Position numbers and translations under genes: made by a program. DNA of 5,554 nt from JBOGGX01 sp050744245 (lineage in GTDB: Bacteria > Actinomycetota > Acidimicrobiia > Acidimicrobiales > JBOGGX01): NCBI GenBank assembly GCA_050744245.1, contig JBOGGX010000085.1, positions 1 through 5,554 of the forward strand. Reading direction: 5' to 3'. The stretch's first letter is position 1. The number at the start of each line of letters is the position of its first letter. This document shows, piece after piece, positions 1-5,554 of the stretch. A model generated the notes under the pieces. That model saw only the letters and a list, made by a program, of their open reading frames with translations. It was not told where the DNA came from and ran no database searches.

Positions 1-29
1 CCCCCGAAGTCGCCCCCTGACCCGCCTCC

Positions 30-58
30 CGGTTTCGCCGCCCCCCACGGCGAAACCG
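30..58. repeat. Perfect 11-bp inverted repeat (hairpin)
   Basis: The arm CGGTTTCGCCG (30-40) is exactly reverse-complemented by CGGCGAAACCG (48-58), with the 7-base spacer CCCCCCA between them. A near copy of the right arm lacking one base (CGGCAAACCG) lies at 78-87, and GAAACCG recurs at 98-104. No T-run follows on either strand, so it is not a classic intrinsic terminator. It could be a factor-assisted terminator of a gene to the left, an operator, or a small mobile-repeat remnant. The repeat itself is directly visible; its role is unknown. Confidence 0.7.
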
Positions 59-186
59 TTGAGGACAAAGGGCCAAACGGCAAACCGGGAACACGCAGAA
101 ACCGCCCGCCTCGCCGTCACAAGCGCCCCTCACCGCCCCCTCACGATCCCAGCAGCCACTTCTTCGGGGGGAAGTAGCTAGCCTGC

Positions 187-351
187 TCATCTCGATCCGG
201 GGATCGGCGTCCGCGTCGCGATCGCCGCGACGTCCCCGAAGAACGCCTCGAAGCCGCCGGGCATGGTGAGGCTCAGATGCCTGCCGCGCTCAGAATGGAC
301 TTGATAGTCGTGTGGCACATCTCGTGGCCCCCAGACCCAAGTGCCTGGGGG
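187..351 (-). pseudogene. Cupin-domain protein, C-terminal remnant
   Basis: Read on the minus strand, this stretch encodes PPGTWVWGPRDVPHDYQV followed by a strand-like segment and PGGFEAFFGDVAA, then a stop at 189-187. This pattern (Gly-Thr, aromatic/aliphatic strand, Pro-Arg-x-Val-Pro-His, later PGGFE-x-FF) is typical of the second half of small single-domain cupins, where the His of the P-H motif is commonly a metal ligand. Upstream in the same frame the residues no longer look like a cupin: the N-terminal half with its H-x-H...E motif is absent, and I could not find it in the other two minus frames between 352 and 591. The open frame does run back to a possible start at 591, but its first 80 residues are low-complexity and unconvincing. 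I therefore read it as a decayed or truncated gene. The alternative is a chance resemblance or an unusual short protein. Confidence 0.5.
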
Positions 352-621
352 GCACGGAAACAGATGGCTGTATCGGAACCAGATCACCTTGGCCGAGATC
401 GAATGGGCGAGGTGCTTCTCCACGCAGACTGTGAGTTGCGTTACGACACCGGTTACCAACGCGCCGACCGCCCCGGCAAATGGCTTCCTACTGCCCGGTC
501 GCGTCGTCTCCAGCGGCCCATTGAACGATCGAGCGGCCGAAGGATCGCCATCGGCGGGGTTCGGGCGCGTCTGCCCGGGGCCTCCTACCATGGACGGTGG
601 CCAGACGCGTCCACATTGGGC
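352..621. other. Intergenic region upstream of the complex II operon
   Basis: I see no convincing gene here. Several overlapping open frames on both strands cross it, as expected in GC-rich DNA, but their translations are rich in Pro, Gly, Arg and Ser and show no recognisable motif. The operon promoter should lie here or slightly downstream. The candidates I looked at (TTGAAC at 521-526; TACCAT at 586-591) have no partner box at proper spacing, so no promoter is called. Confidence 0.5.
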
Positions 622-629
622 GGGAGGAG
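622..629 (+). promoter_or_regulatory. Strong Shine-Dalgarno sequence ahead of the TPR-like gene
   Basis: GGGAGGAG is a strong match to the anti-Shine-Dalgarno end of 16S rRNA. Measured from its GGAGG core (623-627) the spacing is 6 bases to an out-of-frame ATG at 634 and 14 bases to the in-frame ATG at 642. The ATG at 634 would give only a nine-residue peptide ending at 663 that overlaps the start of the gene. The site supports translation initiation here but leaves the exact start arrangement open. Confidence 0.6.
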
Positions 630-641
630 ACTGATGGGCTC

Positions 642-1142
642 ATGTCCGACTCCTTCGAACTGAGACGGATCTCGTTCGCATCGATAGAGATGGCACTCGA
701 GCGCGCCATGCGCTACCGGCTGCTGAACGACCCGGAGCAGGCGGAGAGCATCTGCCTCGACATCCTCGAGGTCGATCCCGACAATCAAGACGCGCTGGTG
801 ACACTGATCTTGGCGCTCACCGACCAGTTCGGCACGGGTGAGACGCCGCCGAGCTCCCAGCTGGTGAGCGAATGCGCGAGCAAGCTCACCGACGAATACA
901 AGCGCAACTACTACGGCGGGATCATCCGCGAGCGACGGGCCCGGGCGTTTCTGCGCAAGGGCATGGCCCGGTCCTCGGCTTTCGACGCTTTCGTGGAGGC
1001 GATGGACTGGTTCGAGAAGGCGGCGGCCATCCGGCCCGACGCCAACGACGAGGCGCTGACGCGATGGAACGCATGCGTGCGAAGCATTCGCCGCGCTCGT
1101 CTCCAGCCTCGGCCGGTCGAAGCCGAGCAACCCCTGGAATGA
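642..1142 (+). CDS. Small TPR-like protein, first gene of the complex II operon
   Basis: This 166-residue soluble, mostly helical protein has no signal peptide or membrane span. Residues about 18-51 (ALERAMRYRLLNDPEQAESI, then a stretch ending VDPDNQDAL) fit one TPR unit: a helix pair with the Ala pattern and the terminal D-P-x-N. Residues about 97-133 (RERRARAFLRKG to FEKAAAIRP) fit a second, degenerate unit. TPRs mediate protein-protein contacts. I recall similar proteins, annotated only as hypothetical or TPR proteins, but cannot confirm this or assign a function. The ATG at 642 is preferred because the N-terminus becomes protein-like from there and a strong Shine-Dalgarno lies upstream; a GTG at 597 would add 15 residues (MARRVHIGREETDGL) but has no ribosome site. 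The stop overlaps the next start (ATGA at 1139-1142), indicating coupled translation with the membrane anchor. A role in assembly, maturation or regulation of complex II is inference from this linkage alone. Confidence 0.8.
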   Translation: MSDSFELRRISFASIEMALERAMRYRLLNDPEQAESICLDILEVDPDNQDALVTLILALTDQFGTGETPPSSQLVSECASKLTDEYKRNYYGGIIRERRARAFLRKGMARSSAFDAFVEAMDWFEKAAAIRPDANDEALTRWNACVRSIRRARLQPRPVEAEQPLE

Positions 1143-1921
1143 CGACGAGCACCTCGTCCCCCGCGACCACCGTCGCCGGTGTTGGCCCGCGCACGCTGAG
1201 GTCCGACGCATGGTGGGCGGCGCCGCTGGTGACGGTCTTCGTGCTGGGCGGCTTTGTCGTATACGCCACGTGGGCGGCGCTGGCCAACGCCAACTACTAC
1301 GCGGATCCGTATCTGTCACCGCTGTACTCGCCATGCCTTGCGTCCAACTGTGCCCACACGACCTGGCCGATCGTGGGTGACTGGTGGACGCTCTCCCCCG
1401 CCCTGCTGATTCTTCCCATTCCGCTGGGGTTCCGGCTCACCTGCTACTACTACCGGAAGGCCTACTACCGGGCGTTCTTTTGGTCGCCGCCGGCCTGTGC
1501 GGTGCGGGATGCCCGGGCCAGTTATCACGGCGAGTCCCGCTTTCCACTTCTGCTGCAGAACGTCCACCGATACTTCTTCTACTTGACCATCCCGTTCCCG
1601 CTCATCCTCCTGTGGGACGGGCTACGAGCGTTTGGATTCCCGGACGGATTCGGGATGGGCTTGGGCACGGTGATCCTGCTGGTCAACGCGGGGCTGCTCG
1701 GTGCGTACACGCTGTCGTGCCACTCGTGTCGTCACGTGTGTGGCGGCTACCTCGATCTGTTTTCGCGGTCGCCGGTGCGCTTCCGGCTCTGGCGGTTCGT
1801 ATCCCGGCTCAATGCTCGGCACATGCCTATCGCCTGGGTGAGCCTGGTCGGCGTGGCCGCCACCGATCTTTATGTCCGGCTCGTCGCGAGCGGCGCGATC
1901 CACGACCCCAGGTTCTTCTGA
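1139..1921 (+). CDS. sdhC: Succinate dehydrogenase/fumarate reductase membrane anchor (Sdh1-type)
   Basis: This 260-residue integral membrane protein should anchor the flavoprotein and iron-sulfur subunits and exchange electrons with quinone. Five hydrophobic spans are visible at about residues 27-50, 84-102, 144-166, 174-194 and 229-250. Between spans 1 and 2 lies NYYADPYLSPLYSP followed by C66, C71 and H73; after span 2 comes a Tyr/Arg-rich stretch (CYYYRKAYYRAFFWSP). Span 3 begins with NVHRYFFY. Span 4 ends in CHSCRHVCGG, giving C194, H195, C197, H199 and C201. H228 sits at the start of span 5. A single five-span anchor, rather than separate SdhC and SdhD, fits the actinobacterial Sdh1 type (Rv0249c-like, from memory). 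The start is the ATG at 1139, overlapping the TPR-like gene's stop; the frame is open further upstream (to 872), but that translation is the out-of-frame shadow of the preceding gene. The stop is followed immediately by the flavoprotein ATG. Family assignment rests mainly on context and topology, as anchors diverge quickly. Confidence 0.88.
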   Translation: MTTSTSSPATTVAGVGPRTLRSDAWWAAPLVTVFVLGGFVVYATWAALANANYYADPYLSPLYSPCLASNCAHTTWPIVGDWWTLSPALLILPIPLGFRLTCYYYRKAYYRAFFWSPPACAVRDARASYHGESRFPLLLQNVHRYFFYLTIPFPLILLWDGLRAFGFPDGFGMGLGTVILLVNAGLLGAYTLSCHSCRHVCGGYLDLFSRSPVRFRLWRFVSRLNARHMPIAWVSLVGVAATDLYVRLVASGAIHDPRFF

Positions 1922-3712
1922 ATGGCCGAATTCGAGACCCACCGCTTCGATGTTGTGGTGGTGGGCGCGGGCGGCGCCGGGCTCCGGGCGGCGGTCGAGG
2001 CGGCGGCGCGAGGCGCGAGGACGGCCGTGGTGTGCAAGTCGCTGCTCGGAAAGGCCCACACGGTGATGGCCGAGGGTGGCATCGCCGCCGCGCTGGGCAA
2101 CGTCTACCCGGAGGACAGCTGGCAGGTCCACTTCCGCGACACGATGCGGGGCGGAAAGATGCTCTGCAACTGGCGCATGGCGCAGATCCACGCCCAAGAG
2201 GCACCCGAGCGGGTGCTCGAGTTGGAGGAGTGGGGCGCCCTCTTCGACCGGACCTCCGACGGCCGGATACTCCAGCGGGACTTCGGAGGCCACCGGTATG
2301 CCCGCCTCGCCCACGTCGGCGACCGAACCGGCCTCGAGATGATCCGTACCCTCCAGCATCGTGCCACGGGGGCGAAGATCGAAGTGTTCATGGAGTGCAC
2401 CGTCACTCGTCTCCTCGACGATGGCGAGCGCATCGCCGGGGCGTTCGGGTACTGGCGCGAGTCCGGCCGGTTCGTGGCCTTCGAGGCCCCCGCGGTGGTG
2501 CTCGCGACGGGTGGGATCGGCAAGGCCTACAAGGTCACCTCCAACTCGTGGGAATACACCGGCGACGGCCACGCCCTCGCCCTGTGGGCCGGCGCCGACC
2601 TGATGGATATGGAGTTCGTGCAGTTCCATCCGACCGGCATGGTGTGGCCGCTGTCGGTGCGGGGGATCCTTGTCACTGAGGGGGTGCGGGGTGACGGTGG
2701 GATCCTGCGCAACGCCGACGGCGCGCGGTTCATGTTCCGCTACATCCCGGAGATGTTCCGTTCCGAGACCGCCGACACCGAGGAGGAGGCCGACCGCTGG
2801 TACACGGACCGCAGCGTCCGCCGCACCCCCGACCTCCTACCCCGCGACGAGGTGGCCCGGGCGATCAACACCGAGATCAAGGAGGGTCGGGGCTCCCCTC
2901 ACGGCGGGGTCTATCTCGACATCGCCACCCGCCGGGACGCCGAGTACATCATCCGGCGGCTCCCCGGTATGTACCACCAGTTCCTCGAACTGGCCGACGT
3001 CGACATCACCCGGGAGGCGATGGAGGTCGGCCCGACCTGCCACTACATGATGGGCGGAGTCCGCGTCGACGCCGAGACCCAGGCCTCCACCGTCGCGGGG
3101 CTGTTCGCCGCCGGGGAGGTGGCCGGGGGCATGCACGGCGCCAATCGCCTGGGCGGCAACTCGCTCTCGGACCTACTGGTGTTCGGCAAGCGAGCCGGCG
3201 AACACGCCGCTGCTTACGCCGACCGAATCAGCGTCCGGCCGGCGGTCGACCCCGAGCGGCTGGCCGAATGGGCGGCCCACGCGCTGCGCCCCTTCGACGG
3301 CGACGGCACTGAGAACCCCTACACCATTCAGCAGGACCTGCAGGATTGCATGCAGGGACTGGTGGGGATCATCCGCAGCGAGGACGAACTGAAATCGGCC
3401 CTCGAGGAACTGGCGGCGCTGCGCGAGCGGGCCCGGCGCGTGCGGATCGAGGGCCACCGGCAGTACAACCCGGGCTGGCATCTGGCACTCGACCTCGGCC
3501 CCCTCCTCGCCGTCTCTGAGTGCATCACCCGGGCGGCCATCGAGCGTCGAGAGAGCCGGGGTGCCCAGACCCGCGATGACTATCCCGATCCCGATCCGGA
3601 GCTAGGAACGGTCAACGTCGTGGTCCGCCAACGAGACGGCGAGCTGGCCATCACCCGCGAGCCGCTACCGGCCATCCCCGACGACCTTCGGGCGACCCTG
3701 GAGAGCGGCTGA
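1922..3712 (+). CDS. sdhA: Succinate dehydrogenase/fumarate reductase flavoprotein subunit
   Basis: This 596-residue FAD subunit interconverts succinate and fumarate on the cytoplasmic face of the membrane. The N-terminal dinucleotide fold shows G15-A-G-G-A-G20 after a beta strand. H47 in KAHTVMAEGG is the expected residue for covalent FAD attachment. Residues expected at the dicarboxylate site are H236 (QFHPTG), T252/E253 and R256 (VTEGVRGDGG), R308 (LLPRDEVARA; the proton-shuttle Arg in homologues), H374 (TCHYMMGG) and R409 (ANRLGGNSLSD). The C-terminal helical domain starts near 440 and includes the typical NPGWH. The protein appears complete and the motifs intact. By memory it resembles mycobacterial Rv0248c closely but is shorter, mainly because the loop around residue 150 is reduced. 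The residue four after the FAD-linking His is Glu (E51), as in fumarate reductases, where many succinate dehydrogenases have Gln. Sequence alone does not decide the direction in vivo. It begins directly after the anchor's stop with no clear Shine-Dalgarno, suggesting coupling. Confidence 0.97.
   Translation: MAEFETHRFDVVVVGAGGAGLRAAVEAAARGARTAVVCKSLLGKAHTVMAEGGIAAALGNVYPEDSWQVHFRDTMRGGKMLCNWRMAQIHAQEAPERVLELEEWGALFDRTSDGRILQRDFGGHRYARLAHVGDRTGLEMIRTLQHRATGAKIEVFMECTVTRLLDDGERIAGAFGYWRESGRFVAFEAPAVVLATGGIGKAYKVTSNSWEYTGDGHALALWAGADLMDMEFVQFHPTGMVWPLSVRGILVTEGVRGDGGILRNADGARFMFRYIPEMFRSETADTEEEADRWYTDRSVRRTPDLLPRDEVARAINTEIKEGRGSPHGGVYLDIATRRDAEYIIRRLPGMYHQFLELADVDITREAMEVGPTCHYMMGGVRVDAETQASTVAGLFAAGEVAGGMHGANRLGGNSLSDLLVFGKRAGEHAAAYADRISVRPAVDPERLAEWAAHALRPFDGDGTENPYTIQQDLQDCMQGLVGIIRSEDELKSALEELAALRERARRVRIEGHRQYNPGWHLALDLGPLLAVSECITRAAIERRESRGAQTRDDYPDPDPELGTVNVVVRQRDGELAITREPLPAIPDDLRATLESG
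3700..3705 (+). promoter_or_regulatory. Ribosome binding site for the iron-sulfur subunit
   Basis: GGAGAG lies inside the last codons of the flavoprotein gene, six bases before the ATG at 3712. It supports that start, which overlaps the preceding stop codon in TGATG. Confidence 0.65.
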
Positions 3713-4473
3713 TGGGCCAAACCGTCACCATGCGGGTGTGGCGGGGCGACGCCGCCGGAGGTTTCCGCGACTACCAAGTGGTGGCCGAAGAAGGTGAGGT
3801 TGTGCTCGACGTCCTCCACCGGCTGCAAGCCACACAGGCCGGCGATCTCGCCCTGCGCTGGAACTGCAAGGCCGGCCGATGCGGCTCGTGCAGCACCGAG
3901 ATCAACGGCCGACCCCGCCTGGCATGCATGACCCGGATGAACCAACTGCCGTCGGACGAACCCGTCACGGTCGGGCCGCTGCGCGCCTTCCCGCTCATCC
4001 GTGACCTGGTGACCGACGTGTCGTTCAACTACGAGCAGGCGAAACGGGTTCCGCCGTTCCAGCCCCGCCCCAAAGACCGCGACGGCACCTACCGAATGCA
4101 GCAGACCGACATCGACCGGATCCAAGAGTTCCACCGCTGCATCGAGTGCTTCCTGTGCCAAGACGTCTGCCACGTCATACGCGATCACGACGAGAACAAG
4201 CCCGCCTTCGCCGGTCCCCGCATGTTCATCCGTTACGCCGAACTCGAGATGCACCCGCTCGACACCAACGACCGGCGTGCCCTGGTCCAGTCCAGCATGG
4301 GTCTCGGCATGTGCAACATCACCAAGTGCTGCACCGAGGTGTGCCCGGAAGGGATTCGCATCACCGACAACGCGATCATCCCGATGAAAGAGCGAGTCGT
4401 CGACGTGCGCTACGACCCGGTCCTGTGGCTAGGACGCAAGCTTCGCCGCCGCAAGGACCCAACCCAGCCATGA
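3712..4473 (+). CDS. sdhB: Succinate dehydrogenase/fumarate reductase iron-sulfur subunit
   Basis: This 253-residue subunit carries electrons between FAD and the membrane anchor. The N-terminal plant-ferredoxin-like domain binds [2Fe-2S] through C52, C57, C60 and C72 (NCKAGRCGSC followed by LAC). The C-terminal bacterial-ferredoxin-like domain has C143, C146, C149 and C153 (CIECFLCQDVC) and C201, C207 and C211 (CNITKCCTEVCPEG). By family spacing, C143, C146, C149 and C211 hold [4Fe-4S], and C153, C201 and C207 hold [3Fe-4S]. All expected ligands are present. Two variations are visible: the residue after C153 is His rather than the usual Pro, and there is an extra C206 beside C207. The MRVWRGD start, ECFLC, HPLDT, CNITKCCTEVCPE and DNAIIPMKERV stretches agree with what I remember of the mycobacterial Sdh1 subunit Rv0247c. 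It overlaps the flavoprotein stop by one base and is the last gene of the operon. It ends in a basic tail (GRKLRRRKDP) that could touch the membrane surface. Confidence 0.97.
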   Translation: MGQTVTMRVWRGDAAGGFRDYQVVAEEGEVVLDVLHRLQATQAGDLALRWNCKAGRCGSCSTEINGRPRLACMTRMNQLPSDEPVTVGPLRAFPLIRDLVTDVSFNYEQAKRVPPFQPRPKDRDGTYRMQQTDIDRIQEFHRCIECFLCQDVCHVIRDHDENKPAFAGPRMFIRYAELEMHPLDTNDRRALVQSSMGLGMCNITKCCTEVCPEGIRITDNAIIPMKERVVDVRYDPVLWLGRKLRRRKDPTQP

Positions 4474-4781
4474 ACCGCCACCGCCCGCGCCCACGACACG
4501 CCTCCCCCGGTTGAACGCGGCCCCGGGTCCCGGCGGGATCGCCCATGGCCGACATCGGCCGGCCCCGGCCTTGGTCCATCCGACGCGGACTATTTGTGTG
4601 CCCAAGCCAACGCATCGCGCCGGTTCTCGAGCGGTAGCGACCCGGTATGGCGTTGCTATTATCGAGGGGTGCGGCTCTTCTGGAGTGACGCAGGAGGATC
4701 TCCGCCGCGTGCTCCGGAGCGGCTGACGTAGGTCCTGGACTCAAGCCCCGGCCGGCTTGCAGCATCCACCACCTTTGTCCC
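4474..4781. other. Intergenic region between the complex II operon and the insertion sequence
   Basis: No recognisable gene is seen. A 71-codon open frame (4511-4726, TTG start) has no motif, no ribosome site and a composition typical of chance GC-rich frames. Short palindromes are present: GGCCGACATCGGCC at 4547-4560, a GC-rich run after it, and GCTCCGGAGC at 4710-4719 nested within a GCCGC/GCGGC pair. None is followed by a T-run, so no intrinsic terminator is called, although the operon should end here. The stretch around 4590-4670 is less GC-rich than its surroundings and includes TATTAT at 4657-4662, without a matching -35 box. Confidence 0.5.
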
Positions 4782-4832
4782 GGGGTCGGTGATAATCTGC
4801 TAGTGACCCACTGACAGAATGGCGAGTAGGTT

Positions 4833-5144
4833 ATGCCGGTGGCGGAGCGGAAGGCGCCTCGGGTTCCTCGGGTGGTGCGCGGCTCGGTGGTGGTGCACCG
4901 CCGCCGCTGCGGGAAGGCGAACTGCCGGTGTGCCGACGGCGAGAGCCTGCACGAGACAACGGTGCTCTCGTACTCGGAGGCGGGCCGCACCCGTTTCGTC
5001 ATGCTGCCCGCCGACCGGGTGGCGGCGGTCACGGCGGCAGCAGAGCGCTACCGGGCCGAGCGGGTGCGCCTGGAGGAGCAGGCCAATGCCGGCCTGGCCG
5101 AGTTGGTCGCCCAGCTCGGCCACCGCAAGGGGCGGCGGCGGTGA
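4833..5144 (+). CDS. DUF6788 family protein, accessory gene of the insertion sequence
   Basis: This 103-residue basic protein has the DUF6788 signature: RGSVVVHRRRCGKANCRC with C26, C31 and C33, then a short strand region with SEAGRTRFVMLP and a C-terminal helix at about 61-95 rich in Ala, Arg and Glu. It ends in a GRRRR-like tail. The clustered Cys residues could bind a metal, but the three visible give no complete site. The family has no established function that I know of; it is often found next to transposases, as here, where the next gene starts 22 bases downstream. The ATG at 4833 is preceded by GAGTAGG only two bases away, which is closer than usual, so the GTG at 4839 is also possible as a start. 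Family assignment is from motif memory. Confidence 0.8.
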   Translation: MPVAERKAPRVPRVVRGSVVVHRRRCGKANCRCADGESLHETTVLSYSEAGRTRFVMLPADRVAAVTAAAERYRAERVRLEEQANAGLAELVAQLGHRKGRRR

Positions 5145-5166
5145 CGGCAACCCCGGTGACACACCG

Positions 5167-5554
5167 GTGACTGTCCCCACGGGCTCGTTCGCGGCGTCCC
5201 GGGCTCGGGTGGAGGAGATGCTCGTCTGGCTGGACAGCGACGAGGCCGGAGCGCTCACGCACGCCGAGCTCGAGGGCTCGGTCGAGATCAAGGGCCGTGA
5301 AGTGTTGCGACAGTTCTTCCAGGATCACCTGGATCTGCGCGCCCAGCGCGAGCAACGAGGCCAGGTCGTCGATGCCGACGGCGTGGCCCACCGACGGGTC
5401 GAGGCCGGCCACCGCCGGCCCCTGACCACGGTGTTCGGGGGCGTCGGCGTGGAGCGCCTGGCCTATCGCCATCGGGGGGCGGCCAACCTGCACCCCGCCG
5501 ACGGGGTGCTGAACCTTCCCGTCGAGCGCCATTCCCCCGGGCTGCGCCGCCTGG
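5167..5554 (+). CDS. ISKra4 family transposase, N-terminal part (cut by window edge)
   Basis: The first 129 residues are visible, starting at a GTG; the frame is open to the right edge. The region typical of ISKra4-type transposases is clear: LTHAELEGSVEIKGREVLRQ, then HLDLRAQREQ, VVDADGVAHRRVEAGHRRPL, TVFGGVGVERLAYR and NLHPADGVLNLPVERHSPGL. This corresponds to the N-terminal DNA-binding region; the DDE catalytic domain would lie beyond the window, so I cannot say whether the gene is intact. The GTG at 5167 is chosen because the first residues after it lead into the conserved region; no strong Shine-Dalgarno is seen, and the short gap from the DUF6788 gene suggests cotranscription. Confidence 0.88.
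   Translation, partial: MTVPTGSFAASRARVEEMLVWLDSDEAGALTHAELEGSVEIKGREVLRQFFQDHLDLRAQREQRGQVVDADGVAHRRVEAGHRRPLTTVFGGVGVERLAYRHRGAANLHPADGVLNLPVERHSPGLRRL

Larger units (their letters stand above)
4782..5554 (+). mobile_element. ISKra4-type insertion sequence, left part (runs off the window)
   Basis: Two adjacent plus-strand genes, a DUF6788 protein and the N-terminal part of an ISKra4-type transposase, mark an insertion sequence that continues past the right edge. The right end is not in the window, so terminal repeats cannot be paired and the left boundary is only a guess, placed at the GGGGTCGGTGA stretch near 4782. Just inside it is an imperfect inverted pair, GTCGGTG (4785-4791) and CACTGAC (4809-4815), complementary apart from one G-T pair. 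The element lies about 300 bases after the last complex II gene, in the same orientation, and does not interrupt it. Confidence 0.7.

Noticed and set aside
158..175. ACTTC/GAAGT hairpin as a terminator for the cupin remnant
   Set aside because: The stem is only five bases with an eight-base loop and no T-run; it is likely chance.
341..634. 97-codon plus-strand open frame ending at the TGATG before the TPR-like gene
   Set aside because: It lies partly opposite the cupin remnant and has no motif or ribosome site, so its TGATG junction is probably coincidental.
872..1138. N-terminal extension of the membrane anchor to an upstream ATG
   Set aside because: This part lies inside the TPR-like gene in another frame and reads as Arg/Gly-rich shadow sequence; the ATG at 1139 gives a normal anchor start.
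1622..2629. Long minus-strand open frame (335 codons) opposite the anchor and flavoprotein genes
   Set aside because: Antisense shadow frame caused by high third-position GC in the real genes; no recognisable domain.
1384..2679. Long plus-strand open frame (431 codons) across the anchor and flavoprotein genes
   Set aside because: Its translation is rich in Arg, Pro and Gly without motifs and it overlaps two clear genes in another frame; it is a shadow of GC-rich coding DNA.
4547..4570. GC-rich palindromes as an intrinsic terminator of the complex II operon
   Set aside because: The GGCCGA/TCGGCC arms leave a loop of two bases (four if the stem opens) and no T-run follows.
4657..4662. TATTAT as a -10 promoter box
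   Set aside because: The bases 17 upstream (GTAGCG) do not resemble a -35 box and no gene starts at a suitable distance.
4511..4726. 71-codon open frame between the operon and the insertion sequence
   Set aside because: It starts at TTG with no ribosome site and shows no motif; the ending (TQEDLRRVLRSG) looks protein-like but is too short to support a gene or fragment.

Overview
The window is GC-rich bacterial DNA with strong G/C preference at third codon positions. It carries one clear operon and the start of an insertion sequence. The complex II proteins look like the actinobacterial (mycobacterial Sdh1-type) form: one membrane subunit with five predicted spans, a flavoprotein containing HTVMAEGG, and an iron-sulfur subunit beginning with an MRVWRGD-type stretch. 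Together with the GC content and the DUF6788/ISKra4-type element, this suggests a high-GC actinobacterium, perhaps of an environmental lineage. The taxonomic placement is inference.

Layout. Bases 1-641 hold no convincing intact gene. They contain a perfect 11-bp inverted repeat (30-58) and, on the minus strand, what looks like the C-terminal remnant of a cupin protein (187-351). From 642 to 4473 four plus-strand genes follow with no gaps: a small TPR-like protein (642-1142), the complex II membrane anchor (1139-1921), the flavoprotein (1922-3712) and the iron-sulfur protein (3712-4473). The junctions are ATGA, TGA/ATG back to back, and TGATG, so the four are almost certainly one transcript with coupled translation. 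Bases 4474-4781 are intergenic with no recognised gene. From about 4782 to the right edge lies an ISKra4-type element: a DUF6788 protein (4833-5144) and the N-terminal part of the transposase (5167 to the edge).

How the genes work together. The flavoprotein interconverts succinate and fumarate at a covalently bound FAD. The iron-sulfur subunit passes electrons through [2Fe-2S], [4Fe-4S] and [3Fe-4S] centres. The five-span anchor connects this to the membrane quinone pool, probably menaquinone. The TPR-like protein is the first gene of the operon and may help assembly or regulation, but its role is not shown by the sequence.

The most interesting points are a Cys/His-rich motif (CHSCRHVCGG) at the end of a membrane span in the anchor, a fumarate-reductase-like Glu beside the FAD-linking His, and the tightly linked TPR-like gene. 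I found no evidence of a wholly new system; most of the window is a recognisable respiratory operon beside a transposable element.
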